NCBI RefSeq assembly: GCF_004216665.1
Contig: NZ_SGWY01000002.1
Span: 1,056,350-1,120,349, forward strand
Source of the DNA: Agromyces ramosus
GTDB lineage: Bacteria; Actinomycetota; Actinomycetes; Actinomycetales; Microbacteriaceae
DNA: 64,000 nucleotides
Direction of reading: 5' to 3'
A model generated the notes under the pieces. It saw only the letters and a program-made list of their open reading frames with translations. It was not told where the DNA came from and searched no databases. Position 1 is the stretch's first letter. Every line of letters starts with the position of its first letter. Both the position numbers and the translations under genes were made by a program. Shown one piece after another: positions 24,890-32,614 of this stretch.

Positions 24890-25279
24890 ATGAATTCTTT
24901 CTGGGACTTCCTCGTCTGGCTCTTCTGGTTCTACGTGATCATCGCGTGCATCTGGATCTTCATCACCGTGTTCATCGACATCTTCAGGGACAACACCCTG
25001 AATGGCTGGGGCAAGGCCCTGTGGGTGCTGTTCCTCGTCTTCCTCCCGTTCCTCGCCGCGTTCATCTACCTGATCGCCCGCGGACGCGGGATGGCGGAGC
25101 GGAACGCCGCACGGGCAGCCGAGGCCCAGGCAGCCAATGCGGACTACATCCGGACCGTGGCGGGATCGTCGTCCTCGACGGCAGCCGAGATCGAGAAGGG
25201 CAAGCAGCTGCTCGACAGCGGTGCGATCTCCCAGGCCGAGTTCGACGCGCTGAAGGCCAAGGCGCTGCAGACGTCGTAG
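24890..25279 (+). CDS. SHOCT-domain membrane protein (PLDc_N type), copy 2
   Basis: A 129-residue paralogue of the 21.5-kb protein: two hydrophobic helices from the N terminus (FWDFLVWLFWFYVIIACIWI), the shared IDIFRDNTLNGWGKALWVLF, LIARGRGMAERNAARAAEAQ and a C-terminal SHOCT (EIEKGKQLLDSGAISQAEFD). Two start codons are possible (GTG 24884, ATG 24890); the ATG is better spaced from GAAAGG. It heads a three-gene run with the DUF6325-like protein and a third SHOCT protein. Confidence 0.85.
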   Translation: MNSFWDFLVWLFWFYVIIACIWIFITVFIDIFRDNTLNGWGKALWVLFLVFLPFLAAFIYLIARGRGMAERNAARAAEAQAANADYIRTVAGSSSSTAAEIEKGKQLLDSGAISQAEFDALKAKALQTS

Positions 25280-25289
25280 GTGATCGATC

Positions 25290-25730
25290 ATGACTGACCT
25301 GGAATTCGGGCCCGTCGAGCTCGTGCTCGCGGCGTTCGAAGGCGATACGCCGAAGGCGGGCGTGCTCGAGGCGATCCTCGACCTCGCGGATGCCGGCACC
25401 GTGCGCCTGCTCGACCTCGTCTACGTCACCCGCTCCGACGACGGGGTCGTCGACTGGGTCGAGCTCGATGAGTCGGGCATCGAGCTCGGCGAGATCGACC
25501 TCGCGGCGAGCGGACTGGCATCGCACGAGGACCTCGAGGAGCTGAGCGGCCGACTGCCGTACGGCACCTCGGCGCTCCTGCTCGTCGTCGAGCTCACCTG
25601 GGCGAAGCACCTCGCCTCCCGGCTGTTCGAGGCCGACGGCTACGTCGTCGACTCCGTGCGGATCCCCGCTCCGGTGGTCAACGCCGTTGTGGAAGAGGCA
25701 CGCGTCGCCGGCGCGTTGGCCGAGGACTGA
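25290..25730 (+). CDS. DUF6325-like (DUF1269-related) protein
   Basis: This 146-residue protein starts 10 bp after the SHOCT gene. The pattern LVLAAFEGDTPKAGVLEAIL, then DAGTVRLLDLVYVTRSDDG and a late TSALLLVVELTWAKHLASRL resembles the DUF1269/DUF6325 group, whose members lie beside SHOCT proteins in actinobacteria. It is acidic and soluble, with no catalytic motif seen. Its place between two SHOCT genes suggests that it acts with them, perhaps as a membrane-stress accessory. That is inference. Confidence 0.75.
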   Translation: MTDLEFGPVELVLAAFEGDTPKAGVLEAILDLADAGTVRLLDLVYVTRSDDGVVDWVELDESGIELGEIDLAASGLASHEDLEELSGRLPYGTSALLLVVELTWAKHLASRLFEADGYVVDSVRIPAPVVNAVVEEARVAGALAED

Positions 25731-25747
25731 GAACGGGAGGCAGACCG

Positions 25748-26107
25748 ATGCCGATGATGAGAAGGATGGGCCGACCGGGACTGGTCGGCATGGCCGCCAG
25801 GACTGCCGTGGTCGCGGGCACCGCGACCGCCGTGAGCGGCGCCGTCGCCGGGAAGCAGCAGGCGAAGGCGAACCAGCAGTACGAAGCAGAGCAGAACGAG
25901 GCCCAGCAGCAGCAGGCGGCGATGCAGCAGGCGGCGGCGGACGCCGTCGCGGCACAGCAGGCGGCTGCTCCGGCTGCCGCGCCGGCCGCCGCGGCTTCCG
26001 GATCCAGCGATGTCATCGCCCAGCTGCAGCAGCTCGCCGATCTCAAGGCGCAGGGCGTGCTGAGCGACCAGGAGTTCGCCGACGCGAAGGCGAAGCTCCT
26101 CGGCTAG
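25748..26107 (+). CDS. SHOCT-domain protein, Gln/Ala-rich, copy 3
   Basis: A 119-residue protein with one short hydrophobic N-terminal stretch (GMAARTAVVAGTATAVSGAV), a Gln/Ala-rich coiled-coil middle (EAQQQQAAMQQAAADAVAAQ) and a C-terminal SHOCT (IAQLQQLADLKAQGVLSDQE). It lacks the PLDc_N membrane part of the other two copies. It lies 17 bp after the DUF6325-like gene, with GGGAGG before the ATG, and ends the operon. SHOCT helices could allow it to assemble with the membrane-bound copies. Confidence 0.8.
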   Translation: MPMMRRMGRPGLVGMAARTAVVAGTATAVSGAVAGKQQAKANQQYEAEQNEAQQQQAAMQQAAADAVAAQQAAAPAAAPAAAASGSSDVIAQLQQLADLKAQGVLSDQEFADAKAKLLG

Positions 26108-26127
26108 CAGGCACATCCGGCGAGGGA

Positions 26128-26161
26128 GGCCGGTCGCGCATCGGGGGACGCGCGACCGGCC
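26128..26161 (+). terminator. Terminator of the SHOCT operon
   Basis: A perfect 12-bp stem (GGCCGGTCGCGC with GCGCGACCGGCC) and 10-nt loop, followed by TTCC. Confidence 0.75.
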
Positions 26162-26216
26162 TTCCGTTGCGTCTCGGCCGCGTTGCAGCGCCGTTCCGTA
26201 CGTCCGCCCTGGCACA

Positions 26217-26236
26217 GCGGATGCCGCGGCATCCGC
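26217..26236. repeat. 20-bp perfect palindrome built from the GGATGCC word
   Basis: GCGGATGCCGCGGCATCCGC reads identically on both strands, in the gap between the convergent SHOCT operon and sulfatase. It may serve as the sulfatase-side terminator. Confidence 0.5.
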
Positions 26237-26263
26237 TGACACCGCGGCATCCGGCCGTCGACG

Positions 26264-28630
26264 CTACTGGCGCGCCATGGCGATCCGCATGCGCTCGTCG
26301 GGATCGATGAAGTGATCGTGGTCGTCGTCGCCCAGGTCGATCTGGACCCAGTTGATCCTGCCGGTGAACCGGCTCGCCTTCGTGGTGTAGTCCGAGGCGA
26401 CCGGGGTGCCCGACTCGTAGCCGATGTCCGTCGTCTCGTCGGCTGAGAAGACCATGGCCTGGGTCGCACCGACGCGGCCGGCACCGACCTGGTCCCCGTC
26501 GTAGTAGAGCGTGACCGCCCCGCCCTTGGCCAGGCCGCCGCCGTCGTACGCGAACTCCATGCGCACCTGGTGGGTGCCGGCCGGGATCGGCGACTCGGCA
26601 CCGGTCGGGAACTCCTGGATGCCGAGCACGTTGTAGACGAACCTGGCCCTGCCGTCCTTCGCGTACAGCGTCCACCCGCCGAACCGGCCGCCCTGGGCGA
26701 TGATGACCCCCTCCGCGCCTCCTTCGGGCACGACCACTTCTGCGGTGACGGAGAACGACTTGTTCTTGATGTTGACCACGCTGTTCTCCGACAGCCGCCC
26801 CATGCCCGGGAAGAACAGCTGGGACTTCCCGCGTATGAGACTGGGTCGTCCGGCGATATCGGGATTCAGGCGCTCGGCGCCGCGGTCGTCGAGTGGCAGC
26901 ACGTTGTACTTGACCGCTTCGATCAGCCAGAGTCGTTGGAGCTCGTGCAGCTTGTCGGGCTGCTCGGCCGCGAGGTTCCGGGCCTGGCTGTAGTCGGTGC
27001 TGCCGTCGTAGAGTTCCCAGACGTCGTCGTCGAACGCGGGGAGGTCGCCGCCGACCATGACCCACGGCGTGCGGTGCTTGGTGACTGCGCTCCAACCCTT
27101 GTAGTACACGCCGCGGTTCGCGAACATCTCGAAGTACTGGAGGTCGTGCCGCTCGTCGGCGTCGGCGTCCTCGAAGGTGTAGAGCATGCTCGTGCCCTCG
27201 ATCGGCGACTGCAGCACGCCGTTCACCATCGTCGGCTCGGGCAGGCCCGCCGCCTCGAGGATGGTCGGGGCGACGTCGATGCAATGCGTGAACTGGGTGC
27301 GCAGCCCGCCCCGCTCGCTGAAGCCCGCGGGCCAGTGCACGACGGTTCCGTTGCGGGTGCCCCCCCAGTGCGACGCGACCTGCTTGGTCCACTGGAACGG
27401 CGTGTCCATCGCCCATGCCCAGCCCACCGCGTAGTGGTTGTAGGAGCTCGGTGAGCCGAACTCGTCCATCTTCGCCCGCATGAACTCCGGCGTCTCGAGC
27501 GCGGCCATGCCGTTGAAGTTCGCCATCTCGTTGAATGCGCCGTTGACGGTGCCCTCCGCCGAGGCTCCGTTGTCGCCGATGATGTAGTAGATGATCGTGT
27601 CGTCGAGGATGCCGAGATCCTCGATCGCGTCGATCACCCGCCCGACGTGATGGTCGGTGTGCTCCATGAACCCCGCGTAGACCTCCATCTCACGCTCCAG
27701 CACCGGCTTCAGGTCGTCCGGCATGTCGTCCCACGCCGGGATCTCCGCATGCCGCGGCGTGAGCTCCGCGTCGGCCGGGATCACCCCGAGTTCCTTCTGC
27801 CGCGCGAACGTGCGCTCACGCTGCACGTCCCAGCCATCGGCGAACTCGCCCGCGTACTTGTCAGCCCACTCCTTCGGGACATGGTGCGGGGCGTGCGTCG
27901 CACCCGGAGCGAAGTACACGAAGAACGGCTTGTCGGGCATCAAGGCCTTCTGCGTGCGAATCCACGTCACCGCATGATCGGCGAGGTCCTCCGTCAGGTG
28001 ATACCCCTCCTCCGGGCTCGCCGGCGGCTCCACCGGAGTCGTGCCGTCGTACAGCGAGGGGTCCCACTGGTTGTTCTCGCCGCCGATGAAGCCGTAGAAC
28101 GTCTCGAAGCCGCCACCGACCGACGGCCATGCGTCGAACGGACCCATCGGCGACGACTGCCACACCGGCACCTCGTGGCACTTTCCGAACTGCGCCGTGG
28201 AGTACCCGTTCAGCTTCAGCGTCATCGCCAGCGGCGCCTTCGTATTCGGCCGCAACGAACTGTTCCCCGGCGCCGACGTCGCCGTCTCGGTGATGCTGCC
28301 CATGCCCACGGAGTGGTGGTTGCGTCCGCTGAGCATCGCCGCCCGCGTCGGCGCGCACAGCGCGGTGGTGTGGAACCGGTTGTACGTGAGCCCACCCGCC
28401 GCGAGCTTCTCGGCGTTCGGCGTCCGGCACGGTCCCCCGAACACGCTCGCTGCGCCGAAGCCCGCATCATCGATCAGCACGATGAGCACGTTCGGCGCCC
28501 CCTCAGGCGGCAGCAAGGGCTCGATCGGCGCGAACGCCGTGTCCGGATCCTTCGCGTCATAAGTGGTCAGGCCAGGTGCCGGCCGATCCGGAATCGGCAG
28601 CATCGCACGTGCATCGCGATCAGGTCGCAT
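26264..28630 (-). CDS. Type I sulfatase (arylsulfatase)
   Basis: The 788-residue protein carries the sulfatase signature LCAPTRAAMLSGRN, with Cys92 as the predicted formylglycine precursor, metal-site acids in VLIDDAGFGA (D54-D55) and IIGDNGASAEGT, and GATHAPHHVP. It should hydrolyse sulfate esters. A beta-sandwich-like C-terminal region of about 200 residues follows (from SENSVVNIKNKSFSVTAEVV), typical of the long Pseudomonas-type arylsulfatases. There is no signal peptide, so it is cytosolic as read. No formylglycine-generating enzyme is encoded in this window. A CMD-like gene lies upstream on the same strand. Confidence 0.92.
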   Translation of the reverse strand: MRPDRDARAMLPIPDRPAPGLTTYDAKDPDTAFAPIEPLLPPEGAPNVLIVLIDDAGFGAASVFGGPCRTPNAEKLAAGGLTYNRFHTTALCAPTRAAMLSGRNHHSVGMGSITETATSAPGNSSLRPNTKAPLAMTLKLNGYSTAQFGKCHEVPVWQSSPMGPFDAWPSVGGGFETFYGFIGGENNQWDPSLYDGTTPVEPPASPEEGYHLTEDLADHAVTWIRTQKALMPDKPFFVYFAPGATHAPHHVPKEWADKYAGEFADGWDVQRERTFARQKELGVIPADAELTPRHAEIPAWDDMPDDLKPVLEREMEVYAGFMEHTDHHVGRVIDAIEDLGILDDTIIYYIIGDNGASAEGTVNGAFNEMANFNGMAALETPEFMRAKMDEFGSPSSYNHYAVGWAWAMDTPFQWTKQVASHWGGTRNGTVVHWPAGFSERGGLRTQFTHCIDVAPTILEAAGLPEPTMVNGVLQSPIEGTSMLYTFEDADADERHDLQYFEMFANRGVYYKGWSAVTKHRTPWVMVGGDLPAFDDDVWELYDGSTDYSQARNLAAEQPDKLHELQRLWLIEAVKYNVLPLDDRGAERLNPDIAGRPSLIRGKSQLFFPGMGRLSENSVVNIKNKSFSVTAEVVVPEGGAEGVIIAQGGRFGGWTLYAKDGRARFVYNVLGIQEFPTGAESPIPAGTHQVRMEFAYDGGGLAKGGAVTLYYDGDQVGAGRVGATQAMVFSADETTDIGYESGTPVASDYTTKASRFTGRINWVQIDLGDDDHDHFIDPDERMRIAMARQ

Positions 28631-28767
28631 GACAGTTCCTCCCCCTTGGAGTACGAGCAGACTTCAGACTGTGGGCGCCCTCCGGCACCCGCATCACCCA
28701 GACCGCATGATTGCGGAGCCCGCGATGGATGGCGCGACGGATCGTGCCGGCGTCGGTCGCCACCCGC

Positions 28768-29115
28768 TCACTCGTCGTCGTCCTCCTCGAGCAGCGCGAT
28801 CTCGAGGTCCTCGAGCTCGATCTCGGCGGCGAGCGCCTTCACGATGTTGCCGGTCGCCGCCGCGATCCGCGCGGTGCCGACGATCGGCGCGATCGCCGTG
28901 AGGACGTCGCGAATGGCGTCGGCGTCGATGCCCGCCTCCGCACCGACCTCGAGGTTGAGCGCGTACGACACCGGCGGAGCGTCGACCGCGACGAGCGCGG
29001 CGATCCGCACGAGGATCAGGGTCTCGGCGTCGAGGCCGGATGCCTGCAGCGAATCCGCGGTCATTCGTGCGAGAAGGTCGAGCACGGGAGTGTCGTCGTT
29101 CAGTGCGTCGGACAT
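28768..29115 (-). CDS. Carboxymuconolactone decarboxylase-like protein, copy 2
   Basis: The 115-residue, acidic helical protein has TLILVRIAALVAVDAPPVSY, LNLEVGAEAGIDADAIRDVL and TAIAPIVGTARIAAA, matching the helix pattern of the 24.3-kb copy. The active-site Cys pair of AhpD-type proteins is missing. An acidic tail (LLEEDDDE) is unusual. It lies upstream of the sulfatase on the same strand (137-bp gap), so co-transcription is possible. Confidence 0.72.
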   Translation of the reverse strand: MSDALNDDTPVLDLLARMTADSLQASGLDAETLILVRIAALVAVDAPPVSYALNLEVGAEAGIDADAIRDVLTAIAPIVGTARIAAATGNIVKALAAEIELEDLEIALLEEDDDE

Positions 29116-29167
29116 GAAGGGTCCTTCCCCCAGGTGGTGGATGCGATTCGGGCGGCAACGATGCCGT

Positions 29168-29183
29168 CCCCCCCCCCCCCCCC
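29168..29183 (+). repeat. Run of sixteen C residues
   Basis: An uninterrupted C16 tract, about 53 bp upstream of the CMD copy 2 start codon. It may be a slippage-prone (phase-variable) promoter element or an assembly artefact. Confidence 0.9.
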
Positions 29184-29293
29184 ATGTGACTCCGTGCGCG
29201 GCCGCCTCGCATCATGGAGATCGGGTGAAAGCACCCTGGGCCCGGAGGACCCATCGGAGTGGCGTGGTCGGCGAGGCGGACCGGGGCGGGGGC

Positions 29294-29629
29294 CTATTCG
29301 GCGCCCAGGTCCGACCACGCCACGTCGAAATGCTCGACGGTCGTCTGTCGGTCGATCAGGTAGCGGTCGTCTTCCGGGTAGAACACCGCAGAGTCGATGT
29401 CCTCACCCGCGAATGCGACGATGTCCGCGCGCGAACGCCACAGCGACAGGGTTCGAACCTCCGTGCGGTCATCCTCGACGTCGCGGTACAGGAGCACCGC
29501 GCCGACATTGCCCGGAGTGTCTCGATAGGCTCGCAGGCCGGTGCGTTCCAGGTACTCGCGGTAGGGCTCCCGGTCTGCTCGACGGATCCAGCCGGTCCAG
29601 CTCCTGAGCACGGTCGGTGCGAACGCCAT
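29294..29629 (-). CDS. ABM-like (dimeric alpha/beta barrel) protein
   Basis: The 111-residue protein has the feel of an antibiotic-biosynthesis-monooxygenase or EthD-type ferredoxin-like fold: WIRRADREPYREYLERTG, NVGAVLLYRDVEDDRTEVRT, SLWRSRADIVAFAGEDIDSA and a terminal TTVEHFDVAW. Such proteins act as small cofactor-free oxygenases or as binding proteins. I cannot assign a substrate. It may belong to the CMD/sulfatase group. The ATG is followed by a hydrophobic start (MAFAPTVLRSW) and preceded by GGGAAGGGGAA. Confidence 0.7.
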   Translation of the reverse strand: MAFAPTVLRSWTGWIRRADREPYREYLERTGLRAYRDTPGNVGAVLLYRDVEDDRTEVRTLSLWRSRADIVAFAGEDIDSAVFYPEDDRYLIDRQTTVEHFDVAWSDLGAE

Positions 29630-29793
29630 GGCGGTTCCCCTTCCCTCCGCCCGTCGATGACCGAACGTGGGGCGGATGTCCGAGGTCAGTCAACTCGTCG
29701 GCCCGCGGCTCGTCGCCGTACGCCGTGCAGGTTGGCTGGATGTGATGGCAACGTGGCCGGTCCGGGATCCGGAGCCCGGCCGAGCGTGCTCCG

Positions 29794-30942
29794 TCAGCTG
29801 AAGGCAGGGGCGATGAGGGAGATGAACGCGTCATTGACGGCGGTGTCGCCGGGTGCCCAATCGTTCGTCGCAGAGGTGAAGTTCGCTTGCGTCACGACGA
29901 CGAGGTCGCGGTCGGGGACCACGATGATCCTCTGGCCGAAGCTGCCGTTGGCCGAGTAGGCCGCGTCACCGTCGACACGGCTGGTCCACCACAGGTAGCC
30001 GTAGCCGACCTCACCGGCTGGAGCGAAGCCTTCGACGCCCATCTCGAGCGGGACGTGCTCGGTCGTGGCCGTCTTCACCCAGTCCGCGGGCACGACCTGC
30101 TCGCCCCGCCATGCGCCGCGGCTGAGGTAGAGCAGGCCGATCTTGGCCAGGTCCTGGGCGCGTAGAGAGAGGCCGAGGCCCCCGAGGTTGATTCCCTGGG
30201 GGTCCACGTACCACTCGAAGCCCGAAGGGGCGGTCAGGTCGCCCCAGTCGGTGAACGTCGGCTGGTCGGCTGGCCGGGTGGGGATGCCCAGCGGGTCGAA
30301 CAGCGAGGCGCGGGCGTACTCCAGCACGGGCATGCCGGTGGCTTCGACCAGGATCGCCGAGATGAGGTGGGCACCGTTGTTGACGTAGGAGAACGCGGTG
30401 CCCGGCTCGGACACCTGCTCCCCCACGATGGAGGCCACGGCGTCGTCGGGTGTCGGCAGGTCGCCCGCGACGCCGGCGGTCATCGTCAGCAGCTGTTCCA
30501 AGGAGATTCCGGCTACGCCGGCCGTCATGTCCTCGGCATGGTCGGGCAACAGCTCGGCGAGTGTCGCGTCGACCCCGGGGATCTTCCCCTCGCCGATCGC
30601 GATGCCGACCAGCGTGCTGATGATGCTCTTGGTCACCGACCAGACGTGGTGGTGATCGGTCGCCACCGAGTCGTAGTACCGCTCGTATGCGGTCCGGCCA
30701 TCAGCGAGCACGATGACGGAGGCCAGGCCGGCGTAGGCATCCGAGGCGAACTCCTGATCCAGCGCCGCGGCCAGCTGCTGGTCCACGGCGAGGTCGGCCG
30801 CGGAGGTGGCGGCCGGCAGGAGCGGATCCAACGCGGTCGCTGGGGCTGAGGACGCAGGGCCGTCGGGAGGCGTCGTCGTGCCGGTGCAGCCCGCGACCAG
30901 CAGGACCACCCCGAGCACCGCACCGATCCCCACGGCCCTCAA
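29794..30942 (-). CDS. Lipoprotein serine hydrolase (class C beta-lactamase fold)
   Basis: The 382-residue protein has a lipoprotein signal (VLGVVLLVAGC, lipid-modified Cys19), a Thr/Pro/Ala-rich tether, and a beta-lactamase/D,D-peptidase fold from about residue 55. SVTK (S102-x-x-K105) is the nucleophile motif, SYVNNG the YxN motif, and a strand-edge motif lies near GSFGQRIIVV. Members include 6-aminohexanoate-dimer hydrolase and esterases. It would act outside the membrane. The start is a TTG; a GTG three codons in is an alternative. A 19-bp palindrome covers its promoter. Confidence 0.85.
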   Translation of the reverse strand: MRAVGIGAVLGVVLLVAGCTGTTTPPDGPASSAPATALDPLLPAATSAADLAVDQQLAAALDQEFASDAYAGLASVIVLADGRTAYERYYDSVATDHHHVWSVTKSIISTLVGIAIGEGKIPGVDATLAELLPDHAEDMTAGVAGISLEQLLTMTAGVAGDLPTPDDAVASIVGEQVSEPGTAFSYVNNGAHLISAILVEATGMPVLEYARASLFDPLGIPTRPADQPTFTDWGDLTAPSGFEWYVDPQGINLGGLGLSLRAQDLAKIGLLYLSRGAWRGEQVVPADWVKTATTEHVPLEMGVEGFAPAGEVGYGYLWWTSRVDGDAAYSANGSFGQRIIVVPDRDLVVVTQANFTSATNDWAPGDTAVNDAFISLIAPAFS

Positions 30943-30978
30943 CTCGTGGCCGCCCTTCGGACCTCGACGCTCGCCATA

Positions 30979-30997
30979 GTGCTAATAATACTAGCAC
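30979..30997. promoter_or_regulatory. Palindromic operator overlapping divergent -10 boxes
   Basis: GTGCTA-ATAATAC-TAGCAC, a perfect 6-bp-arm palindrome. The AT-rich centre gives TAATAAT/TATTAT -10 sequences on both strands, 36 bp from the hydrolase start and 18 bp from a truncated ORF. It looks like a TetR- or MarR-type site, but no regulator gene remains next to it. Confidence 0.6.
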
Positions 30998-31014
30998 CAT
31001 TCTGAAGGAAGACC

Positions 31015-31161
31015 ATGTTGATGCCCGTGCGCCCGGCGTCCCTTCGCGTCTTCTGGCAGGAGGTGTTGGCGCTCGGCAGATCAACGGGGTGCTTACCCGG
31101 CTCGCTGCTTGGTCTGCACTCTGGGCGCAGTCCTCCTGCGCGGCTACACTCTCTATCGTGA
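31015..31161 (+). pseudogene. Truncated divergent ORF, probable gene remnant
   Basis: A 48-codon reading begins with a good ribosome site (GAAGGAAG) and [20 protein letters not shown], then turns into Ser/Pro/Arg-rich sequence without fold character and stops at 31161. It sits opposite the operator at 30.98 kb, as the regulated partner or regulator gene normally would. The natural gene may have been cut when the caspase-like locus arrived. I do not recognise the family from 25 residues. Confidence 0.4.
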
Positions 31162-31210
31162 TCGCCAAGTCGGAGACCGACGAGCGCATTACGAGGTCGG
31201 GGGGCGCGCG

Positions 31211-32209
31211 ATGACCACGCGCAAGGCGCTGATTGTGGGCGTCGACTACTACGAGCGCATCGGTGGACTCACCGGATGTGTCAACGACGCCCGGTCGGTC
31301 CGAGCCGTCCTCGAGCGGAACGCCGATGGATCCTTGAACTTCCCGGCCCCGAAGCTCATGCTCGCGGATTCGCCCGCCCGGGTCGTGACCAAGCGACAGT
31401 TGAGGGATGGCGTGCGCGACGTCTTCGACGACGATGCGGAGATCGCGCTCGTCTATTTCGCGGGGCATGGTTACATCGACGCGACGGGGGGCTTCCTGTG
31501 CGCCAGCGACGCAGAGACCGGCGACGACGGGCTCTCGCTGCAGGAGCTGATGGCTCTGGCCAACAAGTCCCCGGCGAAGCACAGGATCATCATCCTCGAC
31601 AGTTGCCACGGAGGAGCTGTTGGCAACAATCCAGTTGCGCAGGACCTCGCAGAGATCTCGGACGGTCTCACCATCCTCACGGCATCGACGGCGAAGCAGG
31701 GCGCCATGGAAGTGTCGGGTGGCGGCGGGGGGGTGTTCACGCGACTGCTCGTGGACGCGCTCGACGGGGCGGCGGCAAATCTCGTCGGCGACATCACGCC
31801 GGGAAGCGTCTATGCGCATATCGATCAGTCCCTCGGCCCGTGGGCGCAGCGCCCCGTCTTCAAGACCAACGTGAAGCGGTTCGTCTCTCTTCGTCGCGCC
31901 GAGCCACCGATCGCCCTGCGAGAACTGCGTGCCCTCACGACGTACTTCCCCACAGCGAACCACCGATATCAACTCGACCCGTCATACGAACCAGAGCGAT
32001 CCCCAGAGCAGTCGGCAGATCCGACGATCCCGGAGCCCGATCCCGAGCACACTGCGGCGTTCCGGGTCCTCCAGAATTACGTGAGCGTCAATCTCGTGCG
32101 GCCGGTCGGCGCACCTCACATGTGGCATGCCGCGATGGGGAGCAAGGCGTGCGAACTGACGGTGCTGGGAAAGCACTACTGGAAGCTCGTGCACGAGGAC
32201 CTCATATGA
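31211..32209 (+). CDS. Caspase-like (C14) peptidase with C-terminal accessory domain
   Basis: The 332-residue protein starts [20 protein letters not shown], the first strand of the caspase fold. The catalytic dyad is intact: VYFAGHGYI (His86) and [13 protein letters not shown] (Cys132). After the peptidase domain (to about 225) comes a Pro/Glu linker and a compact C-terminal domain of about 75 residues ([18 protein letters not shown], then [20 protein letters not shown]) that looks like a winged helix or effector-associated adaptor. Bacterial caspases of this type are proteolytic effectors in conflict and cell-death systems. The last 4 bp overlap the next gene. Confidence 0.85.
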   Translation: MTTRKALIVGVDYYERIGGLTGCVNDARSVRAVLERNADGSLNFPAPKLMLADSPARVVTKRQLRDGVRDVFDDDAEIALVYFAGHGYIDATGGFLCASDAETGDDGLSLQELMALANKSPAKHRIIILDSCHGGAVGNNPVAQDLAEISDGLTILTASTAKQGAMEVSGGGGGVFTRLLVDALDGAAANLVGDITPGSVYAHIDQSLGPWAQRPVFKTNVKRFVSLRRAEPPIALRELRALTTYFPTANHRYQLDPSYEPERSPEQSADPTIPEPDPEHTAAFRVLQNYVSVNLVRPVGAPHMWHAAMGSKACELTVLGKHYWKLVHEDLI

Positions 32210-32532
32210 CCGTGCCGGCAGACGTCCCGCGAGCGCGACTCAGAGATCCGGGGCTCATCGAGGAACTCGCTGCGGCCGAGCATGAGCGCTGGTCCACCTG
32301 GCAGCGATACCTGTTCGCCCAGTGCGTACCGACCGCCGACGGGTCCTTGGTCATTCCGGCCGAGCTCGTGCGGAGATGGAGCCGACAGATGGACTCCCTC
32401 TACGCGTCTCTGCCGGAGGCCGAGAAGGACAGCGACCGCGAGCAGGTCGAACGATACCTGCCCATCATCGAACGGGCGCTCGAGGGCGAGTGTCCAGTCA
32501 CACCACCGACGAATGGCGCGCCTGCGATCTGA
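32206..32532 (+). CDS. Small RyR-like domain protein coupled to the caspase
   Basis: A 108-residue protein whose ATG overlaps the caspase stop (ATGA), so the pair is made together. The pattern [20 protein letters not shown], then [20 protein letters not shown] and [15 protein letters not shown] matches the helical RyR-like repeat (W-x-x-L-x-E-x-x-K-x-S-x-R-x-Q), a domain seen in phage proteins and in predicted nucleotide-sensing or conflict modules. It could be the sensor, regulator or inhibitor of the caspase. That role is inference. Confidence 0.65.
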   Translation: MTVPADVPRARLRDPGLIEELAAAEHERWSTWQRYLFAQCVPTADGSLVIPAELVRRWSRQMDSLYASLPEAEKDSDREQVERYLPIIERALEGECPVTPPTNGAPAI

Positions 32533-32614
32533 TCGCACGGTGGGTGCCGCGACCCAATGAGGACCGTCCTCGCGCGGTACGCCTCCATCGCGTTTCCTGC
32601 TGTTGCCGTGCTCG

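Noticed and set aside
26217..26236. Palindrome as a restriction or phage attachment site
   Set aside because: It is built from the lineage's common GGATGCC word and sits between convergent genes; a terminator role is simpler.
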